This document shows positions 1 through 8,059 of a stretch of 11,947 bases of DNA, one piece after another; positions within the stretch are counted from its first letter, which is position 1, and each line of letters starts with the position of its first letter. The notes under the pieces were generated by a model. It was not told where the DNA came from, ran no database searches, and worked only from the letters and a program-made list of their open reading frames with translations. The position numbers and the translations under genes were made by a program. The stretch comes from an uncultured Mollicutes bacterium (GTDB lineage Bacteria; Bacillota_I; Bacilli_A; Acholeplasmatales; Anaeroplasmataceae): assembly GCA_937905855.1 (NCBI GenBank), contig CALCWU010000207.1, positions 1 through 11,947 of the forward strand, written 5' to 3'.

Positions 1-40
1 CGGAAATGGGATTGTGTGATTTAAGGAAAGGACGTATTAT

Positions 41-778
41 ATGAAAGTTACGGATTTAGATCCTTCTAGAATTCCAAATCATATTGCAATAATTCTTGAT
101 GGCAATGGTAGATGGGCCAAAAAAAGAGGCTTGCCAAGAACCTATGGTCATAGAAAGGGTGCCTTTAATCTACGAGACATTGCTTTATTATGTGATAAGA
201 TAAATATTAAATATTTAACTGTATATTGCTTTAGTACTGAAAATTGGAAAAGACCTAAGGATGAGGTTGACTATTTATTTAATCAACCAATTAAATATTT
301 TAAAAGATATAGAAAAAGAATTGAAAATTCTAATATAAGAATAAAATTTATTGGTAGACGCGATCGTTTTAGTGATGAATTTTTAAATTGGGTAAATATT
401 ATTGAGGAGTCTACAAGTACTCATAAGGGCTTAGTTTTAACAATTGCGTGTGATTATGGTAGCTATGAAGAAATTACTCATGCGGTAAAAGAAATTGCTT
501 TAGAAGTAAAAGAAGGCAAAATTAATCCTGAAAGTATTAATGAAGATTTAATTGCAAATCATCTTTATACTGCTGATTATCTACCACTTGATTTATTGAT
601 AAGAACTAGTGGTGAAATTAGAATATCTAATTTTATGCTATGGCAGATGGCTTATTCGGAGCTTTATTTTACTGATACTTATTGGCCAGACTTTAATGAA
701 GATGAGCTTTGTAAGGCTTTAGATAATTATGCTAAAAGAGATCGTAGGTTTGGTGGTCTTAAGGAGGCAAAAAAATGA
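41..778 (+). CDS. uppS: Isoprenyl transferase (undecaprenyl diphosphate synthase)
   Basis: This cis-prenyltransferase condenses isopentenyl diphosphate onto farnesyl diphosphate to make the C55 carrier lipid for peptidoglycan and other wall polymers. It acts in the cytoplasm at the membrane face. The 245 residues are normal for the family. The catalytic Asp20 lies in DGNGRWA (20-26), FSTENW is at 64-69, and the C-terminal signature RTSGE..RISNF starts at residue 188. The usual NYG(G/S)R segment reads DYGSY (138-142), which is atypical. The start is supported by AAGGAAAGG at 23-31. It is the first complete gene of a run of overlapping genes; its stop overlaps cdsA by 4 bases (ATGA). The family call is secure; only the chain length of the product is inferred. 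Confidence 0.96.
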   Translation: MKVTDLDPSRIPNHIAIILDGNGRWAKKRGLPRTYGHRKGAFNLRDIALLCDKINIKYLTVYCFSTENWKRPKDEVDYLFNQPIKYFKRYRKRIENSNIRIKFIGRRDRFSDEFLNWVNIIEESTSTHKGLVLTIACDYGSYEEITHAVKEIALEVKEGKINPESINEDLIANHLYTADYLPLDLLIRTSGEIRISNFMLWQMAYSELYFTDTYWPDFNEDELCKALDNYAKRDRRFGGLKEAKK

Positions 779-1755
779 AAAAACGTGTTATAATGGGAAT
801 TGTTATGGCGGCAATATTTATTCCACTTTTGATTGTTCCAGAATTATTTTTATTATTCCAAATTTTAATAATGGCTCTTTCTTTAGTTGCATCATATGAA
901 TTAATAAAAATGTATGAACATGAGAAGAAATATCCTATGCCTATAAAGATTATTATAATGATTACAACATTAGTTATTTATTTATCAGCTCTTGTTGAAT
1001 GGGATCCTAATTGTACTGTTTCTGAAAAGCTTAAGCTTTTAAATATTAAGGTAGAATTTTTACCTATGCTGATAATTGATGCCCTTGTGTTGTTTTCATG
1101 CTGCGTTTTTTGTCATGAATTTAATGGCGACGATGTTGCAAAAGCATTATTAATAAATATTTATGCAGGACTTGGCTTTGCTTCATTAACGATTTTACGT
1201 TATATTGGTGTAAGATATATAATTTATTTATTCTTGATAACAATGCTTACAGATTGCTTTGCTTATTTTTGTGGCAGAGCCTTTGGTAAGCATAAGATGT
1301 GTCCAACAATTTCACCAAAGAAAACCTGGGAGGGTAGTATTGGTGGAACATTAGTTGCTACAGTTGTAGGGGTATGCTTTGGCTTCTTTTACAGTCAAAT
1401 ATTTAGTGGTGGAATTTTTGGTGATGCTCAAAATGGTTTCCTTTCTGGTCTTTTAAAAAATACTGCGGGCTTAAATAGAGTTGGTGAATTCTTCTTGATT
1501 TTAGTAGTAACAATTTTAGCATCCATTTTCTCACAAATTGGAGATTTAGTTGCTTCAAGATTAAAAAGAACCTACGATATAAAGGATTATGGAAGAATTT
1601 TTCCGGGTCATGGTGGAGTTTTAGATCGCTTTGATTCAGCTTTATTTACTGGCATTTTCTTATTAAGTATTTTTACGATTTTAAATGATTTTTTACCTGC
1701 ATTGGCAAATTTTACAAATGAACTTAATATATTTAAAATGATGGTGATTAAATAA
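775..1755 (+). CDS. cdsA: Phosphatidate cytidylyltransferase (CDP-diacylglycerol synthase)
   Basis: This integral membrane enzyme makes CDP-diacylglycerol from CTP and phosphatidic acid, the branch point to phosphatidylglycerol, cardiolipin and other phospholipids. Many hydrophobic segments run through the 326 residues. The CdsA family signature is complete at residues 261-287: SRLKR, then KDYGR, then PGHGGVLDRFD, with the metal-binding acidic residues kept. The protein is somewhat longer than common 260-290 residue members. Part of the excess is a Gly-rich stretch around residues 208-235, between membrane segments. A strong Shine-Dalgarno AAGGAGG (761-767) inside the end of uppS sets the start. 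Its stop overlaps the dxr start by one base (TAATG), so translation of the two is probably coupled. Confidence 0.95.
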   Translation: MKKRVIMGIVMAAIFIPLLIVPELFLLFQILIMALSLVASYELIKMYEHEKKYPMPIKIIIMITTLVIYLSALVEWDPNCTVSEKLKLLNIKVEFLPMLIIDALVLFSCCVFCHEFNGDDVAKALLINIYAGLGFASLTILRYIGVRYIIYLFLITMLTDCFAYFCGRAFGKHKMCPTISPKKTWEGSIGGTLVATVVGVCFGFFYSQIFSGGIFGDAQNGFLSGLLKNTAGLNRVGEFFLILVVTILASIFSQIGDLVASRLKRTYDIKDYGRIFPGHGGVLDRFDSALFTGIFLLSIFTILNDFLPALANFTNELNIFKMMVIK

Positions 1756-2903
1756 TGAAGGATCTATATATATTAGGTGCTGCTGGTTCAATTGGAAGTC
1801 AAACTCTTGATATTGTAAGAGAAAATAAAGAAGCATTTAGAGTATGTGGAATAAGTGTTGGTCGAGACTTAAAGCTAGCTCAGCAAATTATAGATGAATT
1901 TAATCCTAATATTGTTTGTTTTAGAAATAAGGACGATATAGATAAAATAACAACTAAAGCTGTTACCTGCTATGGTGATGAGGGCTTAAATGCCATTGCA
2001 ACATATGGAGAGACCCAAAATAGTTTGCTTGTAAATGCTTTAGTTGGTGCAGTTGGTTTGATTCCAACTGTTTATGCTATTAAGCATAAAAGGGATATTG
2101 CACTGGCTAATAAGGAAACATTAGTAATGGCTGGTGATATAATTAATAAACTTTTAAAGGAATATAATGTTAAATTATATCCTATTGATAGTGAACATTC
2201 AGCAATTTGGCAATGCCTACAGGGCGAAGACATTAATGATGTCGCTAAGCTTATAATCACTGCTAGTGGTGGTTCATTTAGAGATAAAAGTCGTGATGAA
2301 CTAGAAAAAGTCACAGTTAATGAGGCCTTATGTCATCCTAATTGGAAAATGGGTAAAAAAATAACTATTGATAGTGCAACAATGATGAATAAAGGCTTTG
2401 AGGTAATAGAGGCTTATCATTTATTTCATTTACCTCTTGATAAGATTACAACGGTTTTACATCGTGAAAGTATCGTACATTCTTTAGTTGAATTTAATGA
2501 TGGAGCGATTAAGGCTGAGCTTGGTGAATCAGATATGCGTGTACCAATTTTGTATGCTTTGATGTATCCAAATCATAAAAAATATAGTGGTAAGAGACTT
2601 GATTTATCACTTGGTATTAAATTATCATTTGAAGAACTAAGTGAAGAACGTTATCCATGTTTAGGATATGCATATCAGGCTTTAAAAAAGGGCGGATTAT
2701 ATCCTACAGTTTTAAATGCCGCAAATGAGGCTGCAGTTTATTTATTTTTAAACAATAGAATAAAGTTTTTAGATATTGAAAAAATAATATATGAAGAAAT
2801 TAATCAAGATTATGATATGATTGATCCCACTTTAGATGATATTATTAAGATTAATAAGTTAGTATTTTCTAAGATTACAAATAAATATGGAGGTATTAAT
2901 TAA
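1755..2903 (+). CDS. dxr: 1-deoxy-D-xylulose 5-phosphate reductoisomerase
   Basis: This is the committed step of the MEP isoprenoid pathway: NADPH-dependent rearrangement and reduction of DXP to 2-C-methyl-D-erythritol 4-phosphate, using a divalent metal. The 382 residues match the family length. The nucleotide-binding turn is GAAGSIGSQTLDIV (8-21), where the second and third positions are more often S-T. Predicted metal ligands are Asp145 and Glu147 (PIDSEHSAIWQ) and Glu216 (MNKGFEVIEA). The flexible-loop HPNWKMG motif is at 194-200. The ribosome site is weak (GGTGA, 1743-1747), so translation probably depends on the one-base overlap with cdsA. Its neighbours use the pathway's products: UppS consumes isoprenoid diphosphates. 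Confidence 0.97.
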   Translation: MKDLYILGAAGSIGSQTLDIVRENKEAFRVCGISVGRDLKLAQQIIDEFNPNIVCFRNKDDIDKITTKAVTCYGDEGLNAIATYGETQNSLLVNALVGAVGLIPTVYAIKHKRDIALANKETLVMAGDIINKLLKEYNVKLYPIDSEHSAIWQCLQGEDINDVAKLIITASGGSFRDKSRDELEKVTVNEALCHPNWKMGKKITIDSATMMNKGFEVIEAYHLFHLPLDKITTVLHRESIVHSLVEFNDGAIKAELGESDMRVPILYALMYPNHKKYSGKRLDLSLGIKLSFEELSEERYPCLGYAYQALKKGGLYPTVLNAANEAAVYLFLNNRIKFLDIEKIIYEEINQDYDMIDPTLDDIIKINKLVFSKITNKYGGIN

Positions 2904-4570
2904 TGCTTTTAGCAACAGGATTTTTTTCTGTATTATTATCAATCGTTGTTTTTATATTGGTAATCGGTACAATTATTTTAATACATGAATTTGGTCATTT
3001 TATTTTTGCTAGAAAAGCAGGAATTTTATGTCATGAATTTTCAATTGGTATGGGGCCAGTCCTTTATCAGCATAAGTTTAAAGAAACGACATTTTCAATA
3101 AGAGCAATTCCTATTGGAGGATTTGTTTCAATGGCTGGTGAAGAAATATCTGATTCGGTTTTAAAGAAGGATCAAAGAATAGGCTTGATGCTAAATGATG
3201 ATGGTAAGGTTAATAAAATTGTTTTAATGGATAGTGATAGCTGTGATGTTTACGGTAATGTCATAAGCTATAATTTATATGGAATTAATGGCGAAGAACT
3301 AAATATTTGTCTTGACGAGGATGGCGAAGAAAAGACATATTTAGTTTGTAGTGATGCTTATTATGTATTCTCAAAGAAGCAGCAAATGCAAATAACTCCA
3401 TATGATCGTTGCTTTGAATCAAAGTCGCTTGGTAAAAGATTTTTAACATTATTTGCTGGTCCGGCAATGAATTTTGTTTTAGCTATTGTCATTTACTTTA
3501 TTTATTGGTGTGCAATGGGGGTTCCTAATTTAAATTCTACTAAAATTGGTAGTGTTTCTGAGGGGTATCCATCAAGTGAATATTTAAAGGCGAATGATGA
3601 AATAGTTAGTGTTAATGGAGTAGATGTTAGTGACTGGAATGAATTTTCAGCGCAAATGGATTTAGTTGAAAAAAATTATGATACATCTGTTGATTTAGTG
3701 GTTAAAAGGAATAATGAGGATATTAGTTTAAACCTACCTTTAATTGTTATTATAAATTCTTGTGGTCTAAATAATGTAGGTGTTGCGACAAGTACTGATT
3801 ATTATGGCTATGAGGGAATTATTATGGGTGACAATTCGGCACTTAATTATAAGGGTAATTTAAAAAAGGATGAAATTAAGCTTGCTCTTGGTGATGTTAT
3901 AACAAAAATTCGCGTTGATAAGGTTATATCTAAATCACAAGTTGAAGAGGGTAGCTTTGTAAATATAGAGAGTTGGTCTCACGTTATGGAAATATTAGAT
4001 AACGTTGATGTTGCTAATCTTTATTTTGAATTTTATTCTGTAGAGGAAAAAGAAGTTGTAACAACCCAAACCCCAATTCAAACACACGGTAATGAATTAC
4101 TAGAAAACCAAAGAATTGAAAAGATGGTTGTAAAAATTGGTGTAACTCCTATTTATCATTTTAGTTTTGGTGGTGCTTTTGTTAATACATTTACTAGCTT
4201 TTGGAGCGATTTTACTTTGATTTTTAGAACTCTAAAAATTTTGTTATTCCCATCAGGAATACGTCAGGTAGGAGTATCTAATCTATCAGGTGTTGTTGGA
4301 ATCTTTTCAATGGTAGATAGTTACATTCAATATGGTATATTACCACTTTTAGCACTTGTTGCATTATTATCGATTAACATTGGTGTAATGAATCTACTTC
4401 CAATTCCTGCCTTAGATGGTGGAAGAATTGTATTCTTATTATATGAAGCAATTACAAGAAAGAAGCCAAATAAGAAATTTGAAAATATCTTAAATAATAT
4501 TATGTTTATTTTATTAATGCTCTTATTTGTTTATGTAACATTCAATGATATTTTAAGGTTGTTTAAATGA
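2903..4570 (+). CDS. rseP: RseP/RasP-type site-2 zinc metalloprotease with PDZ domain(s)
   Basis: This is an intramembrane protease of the M50B family, which cleaves membrane-bound substrates such as anti-sigma factors and signal peptides within the bilayer. Zinc ligands and the catalytic Glu are in HEFGH (28-32) in the first membrane helix. The third ligand is Asp505 in the LDGGR motif of a late helix, preceded by NLLPIPA. A PDZ-like domain spans about residues 212-280. At 555 residues it is much longer than the roughly 420 of RasP. The excess is a hydrophilic insert at about 83-170 and a second segment at about 285-415 whose ALGDVITKI...SWSHVMEIL pattern resembles a second PDZ domain. GGAGGT (2889-2894) supports the start, which overlaps dxr by one base. 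The substrate cannot be named from the sequence. Confidence 0.93.
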   Translation: MLLATGFFSVLLSIVVFILVIGTIILIHEFGHFIFARKAGILCHEFSIGMGPVLYQHKFKETTFSIRAIPIGGFVSMAGEEISDSVLKKDQRIGLMLNDDGKVNKIVLMDSDSCDVYGNVISYNLYGINGEELNICLDEDGEEKTYLVCSDAYYVFSKKQQMQITPYDRCFESKSLGKRFLTLFAGPAMNFVLAIVIYFIYWCAMGVPNLNSTKIGSVSEGYPSSEYLKANDEIVSVNGVDVSDWNEFSAQMDLVEKNYDTSVDLVVKRNNEDISLNLPLIVIINSCGLNNVGVATSTDYYGYEGIIMGDNSALNYKGNLKKDEIKLALGDVITKIRVDKVISKSQVEEGSFVNIESWSHVMEILDNVDVANLYFEFYSVEEKEVVTTQTPIQTHGNELLENQRIEKMVVKIGVTPIYHFSFGGAFVNTFTSFWSDFTLIFRTLKILLFPSGIRQVGVSNLSGVVGIFSMVDSYIQYGILPLLALVALLSINIGVMNLLPIPALDGGRIVFLLYEAITRKKPNKKFENILNNIMFILLMLLFVYVTFNDILRLFK

Positions 4571-5226
4571 AAATAGATAATAAGGAAATATATGGCGCTA
4601 TTTTTGATTTGGATGGAACAATTTTGGATTCTCTTGGGGTTTGGCATGAGATAGATGTTAGATTTTTTAAAATGCATAATATGGAGGTTCCAGCTATGTA
4701 TCATAAGGAAATTGCTCATTTAAGTCTTGAAAAAATTGCAGTATTAACTAAAGAAAAATATGGCTTTAAAGAATCAGTTGAGGAAATTTGTAATATTTGG
4801 CGAAATATGGCTCAAAATATTTATAAAACTAATGTTAAGCTTAAGCCTTACGTAGTTGATTTATTAAATTATCTTAAGGATAATAATGTGCAGTTAGCAG
4901 TAGCAACGGCAAACGAAGATTATTTATATGTCCCTTGTCTTAAAGAATTAGGAGTTTATGATTATTTTAGTTTGTTTAATGATTTAAATAAGGCTAAATG
5001 TATTAAAAAGGATGAAAATTTCTTTAAGGAAACAGCTCTTAGTATGAATTTGAAAACACAAAACATTGTTGTATTTGAGGATACATTTGAAGCTATTGAG
5101 GCTGCAAAAAATGAAGGATTTATTACTATTGCTGTAAAAGAAAATACTCATCTTGAAAATGAAAAAAAGATAATAGCAAATCATTATGTTAATGATTTTA
5201 TGGAAGCAATGGCGCTTTTTAAATAA
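4567..5226 (+). CDS. HAD-superfamily hydrolase, beta-phosphoglucomutase/phosphatase-like
   Basis: This 219-residue soluble phosphatase-like protein carries all four HAD motifs. Motif I is FDLDGT with nucleophile Asp14 and acid/base Asp16. Motif II is Thr114 in VATAN. Motif III is Lys147 or Lys148. Motif IV is EDTFEAIEAAKNEG with Glu171 and Asp172. The helical cap at about residues 20-90 places it with the PGMB-like subfamily I. The ATG overlaps the rseP stop (ATGA), with AAGGT at 4555-4559 as ribosome site. It is the last gene before a terminator, so it belongs to the uppS-rseP transcript. The substrate is unknown; a small phosphorylated sugar or metabolite is typical. The context does not prove an envelope role. 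Confidence 0.85.
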   Translation: MKIDNKEIYGAIFDLDGTILDSLGVWHEIDVRFFKMHNMEVPAMYHKEIAHLSLEKIAVLTKEKYGFKESVEEICNIWRNMAQNIYKTNVKLKPYVVDLLNYLKDNNVQLAVATANEDYLYVPCLKELGVYDYFSLFNDLNKAKCIKKDENFFKETALSMNLKTQNIVVFEDTFEAIEAAKNEGFITIAVKENTHLENEKKIIANHYVNDFMEAMALFK

Positions 5227-5235
5227 TAGTTATAG

Positions 5236-5270
5236 AAACCAATTTCAATGTTGAATTTGGTTTTTCTTTT
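5236..5270 (+). terminator. Rho-independent terminator after the uppS-HAD operon
   Basis: The arms AAACCAATTTCAA (5236-5248) and TTGAATTTGGTTT (5251-5263) pair over 13 positions with a single T-T mismatch, followed by a T-rich run to 5270. It starts 10 bases after the HAD stop codon and separates that operon from the promoter just downstream. An in-frame ATG at 5248 falls at the tip of this hairpin. Confidence 0.88.
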
Positions 5271-5278
5271 GTTTATTA

Positions 5279-5307
5279 ATGACAAATTTCGATTTGTATT
5301 ATATAAT
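5279..5307 (+). promoter_or_regulatory. Sigma-A-type promoter for the transporter/putrescine operon
   Basis: The -35 box is ATGACA (5279-5284, five of six consensus bases), then a 17-base spacer, then the -10 box TATAAT (5302-5307, perfect). The predicted start of transcription is about 5314, giving a leader of roughly 24 bases before the ATG at 5338. No operator or riboswitch is visible in so short a leader, so any regulation must act at the promoter or elsewhere. Confidence 0.75.
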
Positions 5308-5337
5308 AGGTTGTTGAATGTCTATAGAGGTATAAGT

Positions 5338-6096
5338 ATGGAATATGATTATGATGCTTTATTAGAAAGTATAGTGTTAATAGGTAGAACGATGCTAGAA
5401 AATGGGGCAGAGGTAAGTAGAGTTGAAGATTCGATTGGGAGAATGTGTAAGAGCTATGGTGCGCAAAGTGTTGATGTTTTTACTATAACCTCACAAATAA
5501 TTATTACAGTTAAATTTGATGGTAAAAGCTATACTCAAACTAAAAGAGTTTTGTCATATGAGACTAACTTTCATCAATTAGATGAATTAAATGCTCTTTC
5601 AAGGTATATTTGTAAGCATCACCCATCAAGTAAAGAGGTTGAAGAAAGAAGAACAAGTATAATGAACGAGCCGCCATATCCAACTCTTTATACCTTAATG
5701 GGATCGGTAATGGGTGCTGGTGCCTTTTCAGTGTTTTTTGGGGGAACTTTAAGAGATGCTTTATGTGCAATGCTTGTTTCTTTAATCATTGTTTTTATGC
5801 AGCATTTTTTAAAAAAGAAAATGAACTATATTGTTTTTTATGTTTTTTGTTCATTGTGCTCTGGTGTGGCTTCAATTTTATTATGTAAAATTGGTCTTGG
5901 TGTTAATATGGATAAGATAATGATTGGTGAGGTAATGCTATTAATTCCAGGAATTGCAATGACTAATTCGATAAGAGATATGCTTCTTGGCGATACAATG
6001 TCGGGAATATTAAGACTTTGTGAAGCACTTTTAATGGCGATATCAATTGCACTAGGCTTTGGTATTTCTATTATTTTATTAGGAGGCATATTATGA
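5338..6096 (+). CDS. ThrE-type exporter, N-terminal half (DUF1212 / ThrE family)
   Basis: This is the larger half of a split threonine/serine exporter-type membrane protein. The family moves small amino acids out of the cell, in Corynebacterium ThrE as one fused protein. The 252 residues begin with a soluble domain holding the family pattern MLENGAEVSRVEDSI (19-33). About five hydrophobic segments follow from residue 120 onward (MGSVMGAGAFSVFFGG and after). I chose the ATG at 5338 over the upstream in-frame ATG at 5248. GAGGT (5327-5331) sits six bases before it, and the 5248 codon lies inside the preceding terminator and upstream of the -10 box. The gene overlaps the C-terminal half by 4 bases. 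The substrate is not determined; the operon suggests arginine, a polyamine or a related compound. Confidence 0.87.
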   Translation: MEYDYDALLESIVLIGRTMLENGAEVSRVEDSIGRMCKSYGAQSVDVFTITSQIIITVKFDGKSYTQTKRVLSYETNFHQLDELNALSRYICKHHPSSKEVEERRTSIMNEPPYPTLYTLMGSVMGAGAFSVFFGGTLRDALCAMLVSLIIVFMQHFLKKKMNYIVFYVFCSLCSGVASILLCKIGLGVNMDKIMIGEVMLLIPGIAMTNSIRDMLLGDTMSGILRLCEALLMAISIALGFGISIILLGGIL

Positions 6097-6551
6097 AAAT
6101 TGTAGCAAGTCTTTGTGCCGCTATTATTGGTTCATATGGCTTTTCATTTTTATTTCATCTTCGTGGAAAAAAGCTTTTATTTGCTGGTATTGGCGGTGGT
6201 TTGACATGGGGATTATATTTGATATTAGAAAGTCATATAACAAATACTTTAATTTTATATATGATTGTTTCTGTTTTTGCAACGATGTATGCTGAAATTA
6301 TGGCAAGAATTAACAAAGCACCTGCAACATGCTTTATTATGCCTGCAGAAATATCTTTAGTACCAGGAGCTTCATTATATTATGCAATGCTTGCGATTGT
6401 TCAAGCAAATAATGAATTGTTTAATAAGTACTTAAAGGACACTGTAGAAATGGCTTTAGGTCTTGCTTGTGGTGTAGTAATTTGTTCTGTTTGCTTTAAA
6501 TATATTCATAGAATTTTAAATAAATTAGGTAGTAAGGAGTGCAAGCAATGA
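6093..6551 (+). CDS. ThrE-type exporter, C-terminal half (DUF3815 / ThrE_2)
   Basis: This small membrane protein of 152 residues matches the second half of ThrE. It has about four or five hydrophobic segments (starting SLCAAIIGSYGFSFLF), a short HLRGKK loop near residue 22, and the conserved-looking segment MPAEISLVPGASLYY in the middle of the protein. It probably forms one transporter with the product of the gene just upstream. AGGAGG (6081-6086) sits six bases before the ATG, which overlaps the previous stop (ATGA). Its own stop overlaps the decarboxylase start in the same way. The equal coupling on both sides argues that the exporter and the decarboxylase pathway are expressed together. 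A reading in another frame at 6113-6295 is a shadow of this gene. Confidence 0.86.
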   Translation: MKIVASLCAAIIGSYGFSFLFHLRGKKLLFAGIGGGLTWGLYLILESHITNTLILYMIVSVFATMYAEIMARINKAPATCFIMPAEISLVPGASLYYAMLAIVQANNELFNKYLKDTVEMALGLACGVVICSVCFKYIHRILNKLGSKECKQ

Positions 6552-8059
6552 AAAATCAAAAGAAGACACCATATGTTGATGCTCTTAAATCTTATATTAA
6601 GGAAGGGGTCACACCATTTGATGTTCCTGGACATCATATGGGTGGTATTAATACGGAATTTAAAAAGGTAATTGGAGATAATGCTTATAAATGCGATGTA
6701 AATGCTCCAAGAGGCTTGGATAATTTAAATCATCCAACTGGAGTGCTTAAGGAAGCACAGGAGCTAATGGCTGAAGCGTGTAAGGCTGATGAGGCATTTT
6801 TTCTAATTAATGGTACAAGTAGTGGCATAATTGCGATGTTACTGGCAACGCTCAATGCTAAGGATAAGATAATTCTTCCGAGAAATTGTCATAAGTCCGT
6901 AATTAATGGTCTTGTTTTATCGGGAGGAATGCCAATATTTATTACACCTAAATTTGATTATGAATTAGAAATTGCTAATCAGCCATCACTTGATGATTAT
7001 AAAAAAGCAATTGTCGATAACCCTGATGCAAAAGCAATATTTGTTATTAATCCTACCTATTTTGGCGCTGTCTTAGATTTGAAGGACTTAACAATTTTTG
7101 CACATGAACATAATATGCTTGTCTTAGTTGATGAAGCGCATGGCGCCCATTTTGGCTTTAATTATTATGGACCATATTCAGCAATGGAGTGCAATGCCGA
7201 TTTAAGTGCAGTTAGTTTTCATAAAACGGGTGGTAGCTTTACTCAAAGCTCAGCATTGCTTAGAAAAGGTGACAGGGTAAGTCATTATGAAATTTCTAAG
7301 GCTTTAAGTATTATAAATACAACCTCACCGTCAACACTTTTACTGGCAAGTCTTGATTCAGCTCGTAAATTTTTGGCGATTAAGGGACAAGAAACATTAA
7401 ATGAAATTATTAATTTAGCAAATTATGCTAGAAAGGAAATAAATCGTATTCCGGGCTTTAAGGCTTGTGGTAGAGAGCATTTTATGGCTAATGGTGTATA
7501 TGATTATGATGATACTAAGCTTGTAATTGTTTTAGATAATATCAATGTTTCTGGCTTTGAAATATATAAAATGTTAAAGGATTATTATCATATTCAAATG
7601 GAGCTTGCTGAAACCTATGTTGTTTTAGGAATAATTGCTGTTGGTAGTAAAAAGGATCAAATTGATAAACTTATTCAAGCATTAAAGGAAATATCATCAA
7701 TTTATTATAAGGAAGGAATTGTTTATCCAAAATATCATTATGATATAAATTATCCTAAGGGACTATTAAGGCCAAGATCAGCGTTTCATGCACCTCTTAA
7801 AAGAATTAAGCTAAATGAGGCATTGAATGAAATTTCAAAGGAAATGATAATGATTTATCCTCCGGGAATTCCTCTTATCATACCTGGCGAGGTTTTTACT
7901 AAAGAGGTAATTGAAAGAATTAATTATTATAAGAAAACCTCTGCAACAGTTTTATCAGATTATGATGATGATACAGTTGGTGTTGTTGATTTAGAAAATT
8001 GGGAATCTTTACCAAAATATGAAAGGGAAATTAATGATTATTATGCAAACAACAAATGA
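6548..8059 (+). CDS. speA: Orn/Lys/Arg decarboxylase, probably arginine decarboxylase
   Basis: This PLP-dependent aspartate-aminotransferase-fold decarboxylase most likely converts arginine to agmatine and CO2. At 503 residues it resembles the shorter SpeA/YaaO-type enzymes without the N-terminal wing domain. Landmarks are VPGHHMGG (26-33), NGTSSG (88-93), DEAHGAHFG (195-203) with the PLP-ring Asp195 and His198, and SFHKTGGS (223-230) with Schiff-base Lys226. The C-terminal domain has PPGIPLIIPGE, typical of the family. Start 6548 fits AAGGAG (6534-6539); an upstream in-frame GTG at 6539 would overlap that site. Sequence alone does not separate arginine from lysine or ornithine. The two genes that follow process agmatine, which makes arginine the best call. 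Confidence 0.9.
   Translation: MKNQKKTPYVDALKSYIKEGVTPFDVPGHHMGGINTEFKKVIGDNAYKCDVNAPRGLDNLNHPTGVLKEAQELMAEACKADEAFFLINGTSSGIIAMLLATLNAKDKIILPRNCHKSVINGLVLSGGMPIFITPKFDYELEIANQPSLDDYKKAIVDNPDAKAIFVINPTYFGAVLDLKDLTIFAHEHNMLVLVDEAHGAHFGFNYYGPYSAMECNADLSAVSFHKTGGSFTQSSALLRKGDRVSHYEISKALSIINTTSPSTLLLASLDSARKFLAIKGQETLNEIINLANYARKEINRIPGFKACGREHFMANGVYDYDDTKLVIVLDNINVSGFEIYKMLKDYYHIQMELAETYVVLGIIAVGSKKDQIDKLIQALKEISSIYYKEGIVYPKYHYDINYPKGLLRPRSAFHAPLKRIKLNEALNEISKEMIMIYPPGIPLIIPGEVFTKEVIERINYYKKTSATVLSDYDDDTVGVVDLENWESLPKYEREINDYYANNK

Noticed and set aside
3..44. Open frame reading into uppS with a TGA at 42-44, possibly the tail of an upstream gene
   Set aside because: Only 13 codons are visible and they match no expected neighbour such as frr; an equally short frame stops at 24. 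It cannot be called a gene.
1025..1040. Perfect 16-base palindrome AAAAGCTTAAGCTTTT inside cdsA
   Set aside because: It encodes ordinary residues in frame, and in 12 kb of AT-rich DNA one perfect palindrome of this length is about what chance would give.
2072..2314. Minus-strand frame of 80 codons opposite dxr
   Set aside because: It lies fully within a certain gene, has no family resemblance and no ribosome site; it is a shadow frame. The same applies to the other minus-strand frames in the window.
4051..4090. Locally C/A-rich stretch in rseP, possible recombination junction or foreign insert
   Set aside because: It encodes a short Thr/Pro/Gln linker in frame between two predicted domains; nothing else marks a junction.
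6539..6547. GTG at 6539 as the start of the decarboxylase
   Set aside because: The codon overlaps the AAGGAG ribosome site, which is ideally spaced for the ATG at 6548.
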